Assembly: GCF_949628215.1 (NCBI RefSeq)
Contig: NC_134287.1
Span: 22,823,501-22,887,500, forward strand
Direction of reading: 5' to 3'
DNA: 64,000 bases
Source of the DNA: Phalacrocorax aristotelis
Taxonomy: Eukaryota; Chordata; Aves; Suliformes; Phalacrocoracidae
Position 1 is the stretch's first letter. Each line of letters opens with the position of its first letter. Positions 12,278 through 27,200 of the stretch are shown in pieces. The position numbers were made by a program, and so were the translations under genes. Under the pieces are notes generated by a model. It did not search any database and had not been told where the DNA came from. It saw nothing but the letters and a program-made list of their open reading frames with translations.

Positions 12278-15200
12278 GTGAGGCCTCGCGGGCCGCGGCC
12301 CGGCTCCGCGGCGGCTCCGGCTCCGCTCCGCTCCTCCCGCCGGGCGGAGGGCGCCGGGGGAGCCGGTGCGGCGGGCAGGGCCGGGCCGGGCCGGGCCGCA
12401 CCGCGGGGATCCGGGGTGCGGGGCGGCGGGCCGAGGCAGTGTGGCCTGGTCTGGCCGGGCCTGGGCCGGGCCGTGCGGCGGTGGAGCGGGCCCCGCCGGG
12501 GAAGGGGCTGGGCCGGGCGCGGGGGCGGCGGGGGCCGGCGTGGGCGCTGCCGGGAGCCCCCGGGCCGGGCAGGCGCCCCCTACCCCTCTCACCGCCTTCT
12601 CTTCCCTCCTTAGGGGTGGCAGGAGGCGGCGGCGGCAGCAACGACTTCCAGTGGTGCTTCTCCCAGGTGAAGGGGGCTATCGACGAGGACGTGGCGGAAG
12701 GTGAGGGCAGGCCGGGCGCGGCGGGGCAGCGCTGCCGTGCGGGGGCTCCCGGGGCGCCGCGGCTCCATCCGCCGGACGGCGGGCACCGACGCCCCTTCCC
12801 CCCCCCCCCCGCCATGTGCTCCGCGCCGCGCCGAGGGGGCCGGGGCCGGGGCGGCCGAGCCGCAGCATCGCCGGTCGCTGCCCGGGCTCGGGGGACGGGG
12901 CGTGTGTTGCAATGACTAAGCTGGCGCCTGGCCTTCCAGGGCCGTGGGCGCTTTCTTTTTATTTATTTTTTTTTTTTTCTGGAGAGCATAATAGGGAAGA
13001 CACGGTGGCTTCCTCCTGTTCTTGAATTCTAATCGCTAGGGAGAAGAGGTAATGACAGTGATAAAACACAAGGAAGAAAAAAAACCCACCCAAATGGAGT
13101 CTGTCAGGCTTGTCAAGTTTCGCTCTGACGCAAAGAGAGCAACAGAGAGTGTGCAGGTCTGTCATTTGTGCTTCATTTAAAAAGTAGGGTTTAAAGGCTT
13201 TCTGCAGCTATGAAGAGATTCTATTCCTACTTGTTAGCGTTTGGAAGGTATAAATAGGGATATTTCAGCAGGGAAAATGGACACACCTTGACATTTCTCT
13301 GAAAATTCCTAAGCACAGCATGTTTTGGAAGGAGTAGACAATAAATGTTTTAATTGGAAAAAAAACTTTCTCTGCAGTATGTAGAAATGATGTGAAGTTT
13401 TGCTCAACTTTGAAGAGAAAGTTCTTTTTTTTTTACCCCCCCCTAAATTCTCTGTGTTCAAACTGCTCAGGCTGGCAGTACTGTTTAGAAAAGAGGGTGT
13501 GAAGTATGTGTGTGTGAAACAAAACTCTCTGCTGTTTATTTGATTTCTACTGCGTTGACTGAAATAGCTGTATTTACTGTATTAAGTGAGGTGACTTATG
13601 GTGCCAGTGTGTGGTCCTCTTGGGTTTGGGATGTTTTGGGGTTTTTTTTTGTCCTGGATGCAGTAAATATTTTTTCTTACTGTCTACTACAGAGAAATTA
13701 TGCTGACAATGTTTTTGTTTTCATGCCACTTGTTTGGCATTCCATTTAGAGTAATAGCTATGGGAGGAGCAGACTTGAAAACTGCTCCAGAAACTAGTGC
13801 TTGGACCCAGTTGTTGTTGTTCTTCCTTTTTTTATTTTTTTCCCCCTAAATACGCTTTGTAACTTGTACTATTGTTCTGAAGTTCCCAGAATTCTTATGA
13901 AAATGTATTTAAGTAGCTTTTATGAGTTTCCCAAACAGTAATTGTTTTTTCTTAGTGACTATCACCAGTGTGACTAAAAGTCAGTTTTCTGTGTTGCAAT
14001 AAATATGCTGCTATGAGCACCTTACTTCCCAGGCAATTGCTGAGCCCCATGAGTTTGTGTAGAGCTGGAAAGCTGTTCATTTTTGAAACATCAATGTGTC
14101 TTAAACCCAGGTAATTATTTGAGCGGGTACCAGGTATAAGAGAAACTTATATTAATGATAATACACATCACCCTGGCAGAGCGCTCTCCAGTTAGAGAGG
14201 GAAAGCTCTCTGTTCTGAGTAACTAGGAGTAATAAGGGGAAATAGTGATGATAATGCTTTTGCCCTGGATTTTCCCAGCTGTACCTTATTAACGTGACTT
14301 TTCCTGGAGTGAGGGCTTCAGATTGTGTGTGATGCTCCTGCATATGAAGAATTTCATTTTCTTCATAGGGCAATTAATATAAGCAATCATTCAGCACGTG
14401 CTTTTGCAGAACTGGTACTAGGGTTTCGTTTTCCTGCTGGGATATGAGAACTACTTACGGTTTTTGTGACTCATTGCCTTTATTTTGGTTTGTGGGCTTC
14501 CTCCCCATTAGTTTTTTTTGCCTTGAAACTGGAATTAATTAATAATTCCAAGGAAATATACAAGGTATTTGCTAATAGTTGCCTGAATTTGATTCAGCAG
14601 TATGTGGTAAGAGTTAAATTCCATTGCTAGATTTTTTGGCCCCAGTAAAATTTTTTACCCAGTAAATATTTACTAGTTACCATTTTTTTAAACATCTCTT
14701 ACCAAACTGCACATCTAAACCTATTTGATGGGCCACTGATGCCTTGAAATAGCCTCGATGCAAATAGTACATAAAACTACTGTGAATTTCCTGTAAATTT
14801 TTGTGATAGTGAAAACTTGCTGTTTCTGTAATCTTTTTTTCCTCTGTTTTGTGAAAAATAGCTTCTGTAGAGGAAATCTGAAAACACCAACATAAAGTGC
14901 CTGTCAGACATATTAAATGCAGATATTTTTGCTAAATGTTCTTACAGACGGTTCATTCAGTAGTTGAAATTAGGGAGTCTGAGAGTCAGGCAGCTTAACC
15001 AAAAAGTCACTTTTTGCATTGCAATTCTAGAATACACTTTATAGTCAACAGCTGTTTCTCATGTGTATTACTTCAATAAAAATATGAACATGGCTATGAC
15101 AAGTTGCTATAGGTAGACTGCTAGCTCCAGGATCCCAGGATTTTTTCAAACTAGGTCATTAATATAGTAATTATCTTTTCTGTGTATTCACTTTCGCCAG

Positions 15201-18200
15201 TGAGTAATCTTTCAAATCTGTACAGTGCTCTCTTTAAGTAACTAGAAGAGCAGCGTTTATATGACCAATCTGGCCATTTCAGAAAAGATCAGAAAAATAT
15301 ACAAGTTATTGAAATATGTAGTTTTCTGAAGCTGAAAAGTGTAGTTGGATTCAAGGAGGATGATTGGAGGCTAAAACCGATATTGAATGAAAGAATTAGT
15401 ATTGAGGATGGCAGCAAGCTTAAGTTTAAAAAAAAAAAGTAATTTAAAATTCTGTTGTAGTTCTGTTGTTAGTGTAAAACCATGTAATTACTAAATCATA
15501 CTGATTGCCTGTGAAACTTGCTATTCTTGGATTACCTTTTTGGTTGAAAGTAGCTTTCCAAATGCAGGTTGTTCTTTTTTTTTTTTAATAATGCTGCCTG
15601 AGACCGACGAGTTTTGTGATTTCAGTGTTTAATTTGTTTTGCATGTTCAAAAAGTTCTGTTTTAGGGCAAGCAAAATATGAAACAGTTTGTTAAATAATG
15701 TACAGATATGCCCAAATTCCCTTGGGCCAGATGTTCTACGTATGATCCATGACCACTTTTGGATGTAATTAACAGCATATATTTTTTTAAATGTGTAGTG
15801 GGCACTAAAATACATAACCCTATGTAAGACTAGAAATCTTCATAATGGACTGGTGCTAGTGACAAGTTGGAACTTCTGGGAAGAATCTCACCTTTGCCAG
15901 AACGTGAACCTGTGTGCTGTGGAGATCATGGGTTTCCTGTTAGTGACACTGGGATTTCTTCGGGTTTTTCGAAGTAGCCAGTACAGGGGTTTGGCTTGTG
16001 AGGAACTGTTCCTTCTGTAAACGCTGTTTTAATTTGGGACCGGTTAGTTACATCTTGCTGTTTCAGATATAAGCAGCTTGAAGGGTATGGTTGCTCCACT
16101 AAATGAAAAGGGTACTGCTTTCCTCTTGGACCCTCAACAGCTTAAGTCTTAAAATAATCTAAGTGTTATATTTAAACCTTTTCTGAAGCAGCTGTGTGTA
16201 AAGGCTGGTCTTGCACAGAAATGCTGGACATGGTGCCCTTCCATAATAGACAAGAGCTCCTTGGAAGCTCCTGCTCATTAACTTGAGGATGAATCTGTGT
16301 AAGGTATTTCACCTGAGCAAAACTTTTGCTCTTCAAAAAAAAAAAGCTGTCATTGACTTTCAGAATGCTTGTCTTGTACTGGAATGTCTACTTGTTAAGA
16401 AATTTTGTACCTCTGTTTAGAGATCAAAGAAAAATACTGGGGTTTTTTAATTTTCCAGCTATTAATTGGCAGTGACAGCACTAATAAAGATACCTTGTTA
16501 CCAGTTCAACAAATTCTTTACTTCTCCTTTTAAAGCTTGTTACAGTGCTAAGTAAGTCCGCCTCAGAAGTTTGTCAGAATGCAGTACGCAAGAAAACAAC
16601 CATGGTCTAATAAAAATATATTGAACTATAATCCTGTAATTGTTCTCAAGTCCTGATACAAGAGATTTAGAAACACTTTTAGTGTTAAATTGTCTTTACA
16701 AATCAGTGGTGTTCTTATGTGTTGGTCAGGAATTTAACTGGCCTATTCTCACTGTTTTTAAAGCAACTTCTGGCATGATTTCTGACTTTTAAAATAATAT
16801 TCCAAAAGTTACAGCTATTTGACATCTGGTTAAAATTGCATGGAAGAAATTCCAGAATTGGTTGATATCTTTAAGGTTTTTTCCTGTAAGAACTGGAAAA
16901 TATCACAATAATGGCTCCATTATTAAGCCATATGTATTGTTTCCTTTCATCATAAATAACTGGCTATTCCTGAGGATGTTACTTACTACTGGTGTGGGGC
17001 AGAGGGGGGCTTCTGAGCTGTGTTTTGGGGTTTCTCTTTTTTTTTTAATTCCTTGAAAAACAGCATTTTGCCATAAGCAGGACTTTAGATGCCTGTTCTT
17101 TTGCCCTTCCTAAGACATTATGCACTTATCCCTGTTTTTTGGTGACGTGCTTTTGCCTTGATCCTTTGGCAGTTCACCGCATCTCTGCTCCCCAAAGGAC
17201 TGCTGTGACTGTTCTGAAAAGCCACCATTTCTTGCAGGGACCAAAGTTCTTGAAAGTCTCCTTATCTTCCCTGTTTTGTGTGTGCTGTGCGTGGTATTCT
17301 GTGCCATACATATGATGGCATAATATCGACTTTGGGAAACGTTTTTGTGTGTTTTGTTTTTTTAAATGTGGGCAGAAATGATACTTTGCAAACGGTTTTG
17401 ACCTGAGCACATGTTATATAGTGGTTTTCTGTTGGAGAAAGGAGTCTTAATATTCCTGGTAGACCACTTTAATCTCGAGTCATCGTACAACCCCAGGACC
17501 AACAATTTATCCTCACCCTTTATTTCACAACACTCTCTTCCATAGTTCACCCATAGCTTTTGTATCTAGCATCTTTTTCCTGACAGATAGGTAAAAGAAA
17601 GTCAGGGAAATCTTGTCAGAAAACTACAGAGGTGTAGGTTTATGGGCATCGAGGGGGGGAAAAAAAAACAACCTCTCAATACCAGTGAAAGATGGAAATG
17701 GAATATTGAAGAATAGGTAAGAAAAATCCTTTAAAAGACTAAGGAACCACTAGGCTACAAGAAAAGACAAATTACTAGTTGTAGCTGGATGATATCTTGA
17801 TTAAAACGTGAAGCTGCAGGAGTGCATAACTCATGAATGATAAACAGTTTGGGTGAGCATTGAGTATCAGCTGCAGAGTTGTAAGGTGGGAATACAAAAT
17901 AAAACATTTAGAGTAGTGGGAATACAGAATTTAATACAAGTCTTTACATCTGTACTGTTCATCTGTGAACAGTGAAAGCCGCTGCCATGTGTCTCGGCAG
18001 AACTGTGGGCTGTGATGACAGCAGGTTGCACTGCCTAGTGACCCAGGAAAGCTTTGATACCCTTCCCATGCACGCTGTCATTACTCTGCCAGTTGTTGGG
18101 TAGTTTAACATCTGGGGAAAAGCTTAATAAAAAATGACAAAACCCACTTTATTTAAATTTTAAGAGAAAGGAAGGTACGAAAGCTGTAACTGGACAAAAA

Positions 18201-21200
18201 GTTTTATTTGCCCATCGTGTTAAGGCTTTCATTAACTCTTATTAAAGGTGCAATGAAAAGCATGACAATTAACTACTTACAAAAAAGAGTAACACAAATT
18301 AATTAAATATACTTCCAGTAGGAGAAAGATTATTGGAATTACTGTTCCAGAGGTTAAAAAAATAATACTGAGGCAATAGATTTCCATACAGAATACTGGA
18401 TTATGTCCTGAACATTATAAATAGACTCCATAAGTTCTCAATGCTTGTAAGAAAAGGCATGGCAAGCCTTGGCAAGCATGAAGGTAACGTTTATTTCTGT
18501 CTTACTGAACTTCAGCTTTACTGCTCTCTGTTCTGGCTGCTGCTCTACCCTTTCTTTGTACTAATGCATCCAGAGAACTACTCGCACTTTAAGCTCAATA
18601 AAGACAGGTGGTTTTTTTAAATACGATTCAAAGGAGTTGCAGCATCAAGTTATGGTCTGGTTCCATTGACAAGAAAATGCAAATTTGAATAAATGAGGGA
18701 GTTGCACTGGTTGTCCTTTATGAGATGCAGACTCTCTGGTGACTCTTAAATCAGCTGGACAAGTGTTTGCTTTGGGGGAGTTTGCTGGGCAGCCTGGCCT
18801 TTGGAACAGGTCCTGGGAACAGTTTGACACCTTCTGTTGCTGCTTTTCTACCAGTTCGTTGTAGCCCTCCGAATGGAACAGCCCGCGCGCTCGCTCCTCA
18901 GAGAAGCCAAGTGGCTGAGCTCCAGAGGGGGTCCAGGCCACGGGAGCTGGCAGTCTTTCTGGGAGAAATGCTCTTGTTTGTAGTTTGGCACGGCCTGTCA
19001 GTGGTAATGCTGACTCGGGCCAACTTCTGCTGCTTCTCGAGCCGTACTGTGCTGGCCAAGCTGCTGTGCTTCTGCTGAAGCAGCTTAGGTGCCCTGTTTG
19101 TGCCCTTGGTCGACCTTAAATCTGTTCAAGGATTGAAATTAGTTCAAAAAGCAGAGTTATTTTGGACTAAGTTAAACTCTAGCAGGTACTTAAAGGCAAT
19201 TCAAGTCATTTTGCAACTTGTTTAAGTATTGGGCCGTGAAAAATTGTTAGACCTGATGGACACTTGAAGTGGGCCGAGTGCTTAACGCTGTGAGCTGGAA
19301 GAAATTTGGACTGAGCAAAACTATACCACCTTTGATTTATTATCCTGACTTTTTGACACATCTCACCTCTGTGTTAACCCTTCAAAGAAATCACAGGAGT
19401 GGAAATGTAAAAATTGAGTATATAAAGTGGCATATTGTGAAAAACAGGTGACTTTAACATACATATAGTCAAGTGATTATTGATAGGTTTAAAGTTCAGC
19501 TCACCTTTCAGTGCAATTTATAGATAAAATCTCATTTCTATCAACTCTTAATTTAAGAAATATGCTAGGTGAGCTTAGGCATGACAGTAACAGCCATACT
19601 AGTCTTAGTCTGTCCTAATTGCACAGCAATACCAATCTTTCATTGGCTATCCTGGCAGCCATAGTATGGAGAATCCGCACTCCCCTGAGAGCAAACCAGG
19701 ACAAGGTACACAAACAAGGAGAGAGCCTGGGGACTAGAAATCGGTGCTGGAGTCAAACCTGTGGTTAGCCTGCCCCAGCAAGAGGAGGGTGAGGGTGGTA
19801 AGAGCAGGGGGCCTGCCTGGGGGCCTGCTCTGGTAACTGTAGCCATCCAAATGTGACTAATCACCAGAACTCACAGGACTGCTTCCCCCCTCCCAGCCCA
19901 GGGGCCTTTCAGGGCCTTCCCTGGTGTCTGGGGAGTGTTCCCTTGCAATTATTGTGGGTCGAGTAGCCAGCAGTTCTGAGGCCCTCTGTGTCTGTAACTT
20001 GTTGAGCTCAAATGGGATTTGGGTTTTTGTAACATTGTTTTCTATTATTTACTGTTTAACAGGCATTAGGCTCTAAATTGCTTCCTTCGCTTTGGTTGCT
20101 CTGTTCCCTCTAACAGGTCTCTGTGTATCTTTTTTCCTTTGCTAATCTTACTTGTTCCTTTAACGTTCTGTTTGACTATTTTTGAGTCTTCACTTGGTTG
20201 CTCTGAAAGGTTCCTGGCCGTTCTCTGTATGGGCCCCAGCTGACCATGCTTCTCCCACTTGGACCTCAGCATGGTGTGTTGTCACCTTCTGTTGCAAAAG
20301 AGGTTCTGTTCGTTCTGATGCCATGTCACAGGGAGATCCCAACTTTCGATTCCCAAGTTGATTTAGGAGCACATAACCAGCGCTTATCCCCTTCTACGCT
20401 CTCTGCTTCATTCCCATCAAGTGTAGGAGACCATACAATGTCTCCCGCAGCTTTCTCCAGCTGTAGAATAAGACGTTCTGTGGAATAAGAGTGTGTGTCG
20501 GAGGGAAAGGTGTGTCACCTTTGATCTCAATTACAGGCACAGAAATGTGCTCTCTGTTTAGTTTCCACTGGCAATCCCTTCAGTTTATGCCAGCCGTCTG
20601 GCCTGGGTCCAGATCCAGTCATTTCCTCTCAAAGCATGAGCCTCTTCAGAGTTTCATAGTCCTTAAAGCAGCTCATTCTTTGGATCTCTAGGACAGGTCA
20701 TGGAAAAAGGTGCTGTGTATTAAAAACATTTTTAAGGGGAGGGGCAGGAGGCAGCTCTGCTAACACGCATTTTTGTCAGTCTGTGTCCTGAACACGAAGC
20801 AGTGTGTTGCTCATTACATATTTGGAAAACTTTAAAATCCCCTAGAAGTTGGAGCAGCACCTTCTTAGATAATGTTCGAAAACTTTTGACTTGTTTGTTA
20901 AATGCCTGAGGAGTGAGCTTTTTGCAAAAGTCTTTGAACAGCTTATAAGGATGAGAGAGAAGTTGGTGCTGCTTATGTCTAGTTAGTGTTAGTCCTAAGC
21001 GTGGGCTACAGCTGCAAATTCATTAATCTACTGGGTGAGCTTTGAAGTAATTATGTTTTTTCAGTTCTTAGATTTTAACCAAAGTAGCAATGTGCAGCCA
21101 GCTTAGAGAGGAAAAGTTCACGGTAGCTAATTTTAGGCATTTAATTTAGATGTTCTGGATCTCTGCATTCTCCATTACCTAAACAGACAGCCCAGACATT

Positions 21201-24200
21201 GATATCGGTGTCAGTTAGACATAGCTAGTGTGAATCCTTTGTAGGATTAAATTAGTTTGCAGGTATAAGCTTGCTGTCATCTCAGAATCCTAACAAATGC
21301 TGGTCTCTGTCAGCCCGTTGCTCTTTGCCCCCCAAGATAACTAGCCCAGGTGGCTTTGGAGGTTATAGAACTGTAACAGAATTATGACGGGAGTTTTGTG
21401 ATATAGGGAGGCTAATATTCAGCAGTGATGTTAAAAGGCTTAGAGCATTTGCACTGAATTTTGAAACATCTTTCAAGGCTTACAGGACAGTCTCCTGAGT
21501 CACTGAGAATGGGTTCCACTGCATTATTATAAAGATAGATATTTGTAGCTTTCTAATGTGTTGGGAGGGTGTTTACTACCCATGGAAGTGCTCAGTGCTT
21601 TTAAATCTGGCGATTCTACAGAAGCCTAAGTTAGTTTCCAGCAATCCTTTTAATATAGTAGCTTTGAAAACAGCTAAGAGTTTCCTACTCTGTGTAGACT
21701 GTAACTAAGTTAGAACTCCTTCCCAAAAGTGAGACTAAACATTAGTTTTTCATGTCTGAAAATAAATATTGCTAGACTAGTATCTTACCATAAAGCCATA
21801 GGCCTTGCTTGTCTCCATAGTTTACAGGAGGGAAGTGTAAGTGGGTGCTTTCAGGACAGTGAGTCCTAGCCACGTTCGAGCAAGAGGGGAGGGAAAGGTG
21901 TACAATCTGCTCTGTTTCTGGAAAATCCTAATTGCAAAGGTCTCTTGTGGCCAAGAAGAGTGCATTGGGATGCTGTATGTGAGCAGATATTGTGATAGTT
22001 TGTCTTTCCTCACGGTCTTGTACGTGTCACTATGAGTTACTTTGCTAGTGTGGAGAAAAGGCTGAAATATTCCGCTGGGAACCAAGACTGGTGCTTGTAC
22101 ACATAAGAAAACGATATAACATATAATAAAAAAGCTTTAAAAATTCCAAAGTTAATGTGATGATTAAGAACCTGCAAAGGCTTGCTTTGTTTTTTTCCTG
22201 AAAGCTTTAAGCTACCTTGGAAATAAAGGGTGAATGTAGATGGGTAAGGTGCGTTGAGCAGAACAGTGGTTGGTTTGGAATAGGTTGTGGCTCACCTCTA
22301 GCCTCAGATTTATTTTTTTTTTTAATTTATTTTACCTGCTGTGAGATAATATAGTGCTGAGGATACAGGATGGAATTATACTGGGGATCAATATTCTTCA
22401 ATTAAACATGCCAATAGGGAAAACTGGTTTTACTTCATACCTTTATATATTGAAGAACATGGTGTTGTTTAAAAGAAAAATACAGTTGATTCATCATATT
22501 CCAAATTTTCTAACTTACAGGAACTTTTTTCAAGTATTTTCTGGTTTTTGTCCTGATGTGTCCCCTCAGGTACCCATTTCCGTATAGCATGTTGGTACAT
22601 TGGCGACGCACCATTTCAGTGCTGATTTAAAATGTCAAGCTGCTTTTTCCAGTTGGTAGTCAGTCGTTAAGGAGAGGCACTCTCTGCTGGCATGATCGTT
22701 TTACTGATGCATGTTGTTTACCCTCTTCTCCCTGTACTTCTTGTTTAAAACCATAGAATTTGGGTAGCGACTGTGTTTTAGCACGTTTCCACAGTTCTGG
22801 ATGGATTCTGTTTGGCTAGATAGCACTGCTAGTAAATCATAGCTGTGTCAAACATGTTGAAGCAAAAGCGGTGCACAGTGGATTTTCAGCAAATAAGTCA
22901 ATAAATGCTTTGATAGTGTACGTGGGAGAAATTAGTAAAATCTTTTTCCCTTTCTGAAACTAAATGTAAAAGCGCGGTTTGTGACTTTGTTTGAAATAAT
23001 TGCTTCCGTTAAGGAGTCATTTATTTTTGCTGGCATGTTTACTGATGTCTCAAAGGGTTAAAATGATCCATGATAGAATGGCTGTCAGGTTTTTGTGGTA
23101 GAGGAATATTAGTTTTGCTACTGATTAAGTAGCTCTTGAGTTGCAAAGCTTTATGTTTGAGTTGACAGTACTAAAAATATCATGAAACTACTGTATCAAG
23201 TCACTTCACTGATTGCTTACCTCGTTGGTTGGTTTGTTTTCCTTAGTTTGCTACTTTCCCATGGTTTCTCTTGAAATGCCTGGGTTTTTTCTGGTGTATA
23301 ATTGAGTGATAGTGGGATGTAGGATTTTTATTTTTTTTATTTTAGCACTATTGTCAGTCTTGGAGTAGAATTTAATTAAGATGCCATCTCCAGCTAGTTC
23401 ACTAGCTTTCTCATTTTCATACAAAATTCTTCGCTTGTGTCGTGCTGTTTAGTGTTTGTACCTATAAAACCTCTCAGCCAGCCAGCCATTTGTAATAGCT
23501 TATAACTTATGCATTCACACAATGTAGGCATGTATTGGGTACAAACCAAGCATCTAATTGTGACAGTAATTAGCGCGGGTCAGTATTAAAGCCCGACAGC
23601 AATATTAGCCACGTACACAGAGATTTTTCTTGATGTTGAATCTCATTTCTCAAAACTCTTGTTCGCCCCACGATTGTCAGGCAGGAAGAACGAGCTGGGA
23701 TTTGAAGCATTTTCACAATCCCCATATACATTATTTATAGATTTTATATATATATTATATAGAGAGAGAGATTATAGATTGTTATGAAGGGGCCTTGTTT
23801 AAGTTTTTTTTCTTTCTTAAAAAACAAAGAAGTTCCAAATTACAAAAAAGCTTGACGTGGAGCAGCTCATATGCTTCCTGTGTATGTGACAATCCTTTGC
23901 CTGTCTGAGGACCTAAGCAGGGTAGGAGACATTGCATTGGAGAAACGTGACAAGCTTTGGAAAAGTGACATAGCGCATCAGCATTACAGCCTGACGTGTT
24001 TTTTTCTTATCTGTCATAGAAAGTATATTTAAGAAACAGTTAAAATTACTTACAAAGTACTCTGAATGTTCTTTTGACTTGCTTGGGGTAAAAAGTCTGA
24101 ACAGGATTCACTGGGAAATCAGTGAGCTGGAGACTGGTCTCTTTATGGCTGTCCAAAGCGCCTGTCCATCATCGCGAGTCCTGTTTACTCGTAATATTAA

Positions 24201-27200
24201 TACCTGTCCTTCCTATACTTATAATCTGATTTTAGTGTATCAATGATCTGAGTTTTCCTTAACCTTGCAAAGAGAGGAACAGAGGTCCCCTTCGCATGCA
24301 GGTTGACAGGAATCATGTCATTGTTCAACCTTAGGCATTTTGCTGCGTGTTTTAACGCTGAGGTTGGGGGCAATGTTACCGCTGTGCCCAGGGGGCAGGT
24401 GTAGTTTGACAAAGTGGGTCTCTATGGTAAGTGGAAATATGTCACCTTTCTATTTATATTTTTGGGTTGAACACATGTAGTGCCACTCTGTAGCATTAAG
24501 TTTTTAATTACATGTGTACAAAAATACATATTAAAATATATATATTTAAGGATGTGTATGTATATGTCAATATTTTATCCGAGTTGTGCTATTAAAGCTC
24601 ATAACTCTAAGGCAGTTTCTAAAGAGATCATTTAGTCTAGTGAAACCTTTATACCATATGCTCTTTTCTGTAGGTAACTACTTATTGCTGTCAATTAATT
24701 TTAGCAGTTTGGAGAGGGGAAGGATTGTTTGGGGGAATTTTGTGTTTTCAATACTTCCTGCATAGTCTGTTACAGAGGCAAATGGCCACATACCAGAAAT
24801 TAGCTACAAAATGTGGAATTGGTGTAAAGAGAATAGGGGGATTAATTTTTATTCTGACACTGCTCAGAGCGAAAAGCCAAAAGTTTGCTCCTTCCTTACT
24901 TGGAAGGGGTCAGCAGTGACGTGTCAGGTTTGCAGCGAGCTCGGTGGTTGATGACTGGAACTGGTGAGGTGGTGGTCGCCGTAGCTGGTGGCACGATGGC
25001 AAGCGAGGGTCACTGTGAACGGAGGGGAGACGAGCTAGAGAGACCAGCCAGAAACTAGCAATATGGTTAATTTTCAAAAGTAGGTCAACCGAGGAAAGAT
25101 GGGTGTTTGCAGTGTGGAGTACATGCAGCAAGGGTGTGGGGTTTGTTCTGGTGTGTTGGGTCTGTTGGGGATTTGGGATTAGCCATCATCCTGTTCTTTA
25201 CCAAAGTAGAATCTTTTCATAACCTTTAAAGAAAGGTGAGTGTAAAAATAGATGTGTCCAGAAGCAGGTTAGTAATGCCGTTTTGAAGGCTGAGGTAAAC
25301 CTGTAGAAAGATTTTTAAAAAAAAAATGTATTTTTTAATCAAAGAAGGTAAATCATGGTCTTAAAACAGTTTTTTCCTAGTCTATAAAGGCATCTTTTAA
25401 TAAAAGATGAAATATGAATTATGTATTGGGAAAACTGATTAGACTTCCTAATCACCTTCCTCATAGGAGTGCGGGATTATTGAAAGGAATTTGAAAGATA
25501 GCACATCAGAATCAATACAGGAAAGTAGTTTTCATCTAGTTTCCAATTGCAAACTCTGAAACTAATTGATATCATATACTCTGTCTTACAATTTTTATAC
25601 CTGCATAATATAATGACATATTTGCACAGCTAGCAAGCTGTGTGTATGGATAAACGCTTACTGACAATTTTATGCCAAGTGGTTTGTTACCATGTGCCTA
25701 AAACCTGTGGCAGGCATTTATAGTGCCTTATCTCTCTGCCCCTTGGTTAGAGTTGTTTAATGGCAATTACTTCTTTATTGCCACCTCCAAAGATTAATTG
25801 TGGTGTGCAGGGGTAAATAAATACTGGTTGTTTCCAAGGTTCAGTCCCAAGGGCACTTAAGTCAGTTTAAACTGGAGGTCCTGCGGTCTTTTCCTTTGCT
25901 CTCCTATTCCTTCAGCTGCAATCATCCTTGCCTCTTGTTTGTTGTATACATGCTGATGCTTCTCCACGGGGTTGGTTCAGGAAGCTCAACTGGAAGAACT
26001 TTCTTTTTCTTTTTTCCCCCCCTTTGGCAGAGAGGGGATGCCCAGTTTGGGTTCCCGAACTGACCACATGAGTACTGAGCTCAGGGGAAGGCAGGTATGC
26101 CTCAGCCTTGCTTTGGTCAGCGCGAGCTGCTGTGCTGCTCCAAAGTAATGCCGCAGATAAGCCACTTTTGATATGAGTCTTAACTTCTGGAAGCTCTGTG
26201 CAGGCATGTCTCCTTTACATATTGTAGCATCTACTGTCAACAGGCAGAATACACCGTTTGGATTCTTAAAAACGATATGCCTTCTCTTTTAGGATTGAAG
26301 GCCCTCAAGCTAAAAAACAGACATGAGGAATTGTTTTAGATTGTAAATAAAATTTGATTATGCTTTGAAATATGACAATTTCTGGATACTGATGATGTAA
26401 ATCAAGCATTTGTGCTGTTGTGTTAATACAAGTTGTAATTTTGTTTTGTGTTCAAGTCTCAAAACATCTTGATTTGCTTTACACATTACAGTGCTATTAT
26501 TTCTGTTTTGTTTACAGCTGATATTATTTCAACAGTTGAATTTAATTACTCTGGTGATCTTCTTGCAACAGGAGACAAAGGTGGCAGAGTGGTTATATTT
26601 CAAAGGGAACAAGAGGTCAGTGACTTGAAAAACAAAAGTGCTGTTACTACACTGTTCTTGTGTTGCGCAGTTTAACATCATCTTTTCATGCCATGAGGCT
26701 TAAATGGTTGGACAGTTTTCTCATAAAACCCGAATTTCTAAATACCTGCCTTGTGCTGAACCTGGTATAGGATAGTTTGGTGGTGGTTCCCCTCTCACCG
26801 TTAAAAAAAAAAAGTCCCAAAAATACGACGAGTTCTTTATACATGTACCTAGTATGCTCAGTATCATTTTGCAGAATTGCCTTTGGACTTTCTCCTAAAC
26901 TTTGCCCTTGGTCAAGTTGGTCTAAGACAAATCATAATGCTTTTGAAGATAATGTAAGAAAAGCTTATTTAAAAAAGAGATACATATTAAGCTGCAAGGA
27001 CAACAGGATAAGATGGTTTAAAAAAGAAGAATTAAGCATCCGATGTGTTTTAGGGTCCTATGAATCAAAAACAATGGGAACAGCTACTCCTCCAGAAACA
27101 CTTGAGCATTTTCAGTTCAGAGAGTAGGAAGGCTCTCCAACACAGCTTTTCAGCTGGCTCTTTGCAGTGGTATTCAGTTGTGTGATAATGCTCTAACGTA

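Larger units (their letters stand above)
11780..12930. promoter_or_regulatory. CpG island promoter of PPP2R2D
   Basis: The stretch is very GC-rich with dense CpG, against AT-rich flanks, and covers the start codon, intron 1 and exon 2. No TATA box lies just upstream of the ATG, so initiation is probably dispersed. Long open frames on both strands here come from base composition and do not resemble known proteins. Confidence 0.85.

Noticed and set aside
11711-12919. Several long open frames (up to 300 codons) on both strands in the PPP2R2D CpG island
   Set aside because: They are produced by GC-rich composition, overlap one another, and have no family resemblance. The true coding parts here are 12,271-12,277 and 12,614-12,700.
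13249-13257. TATAAATAG in PPP2R2D intron 2
   Set aside because: A good TATA word, but in AT-rich intron sequence with no nearby initiator, donor or open frame. Such words are expected by chance.
18001-18090. Possible C/D box snoRNA (GTGATGA near 18,013)
   Set aside because: No matching D box or terminal stem at the right distance.
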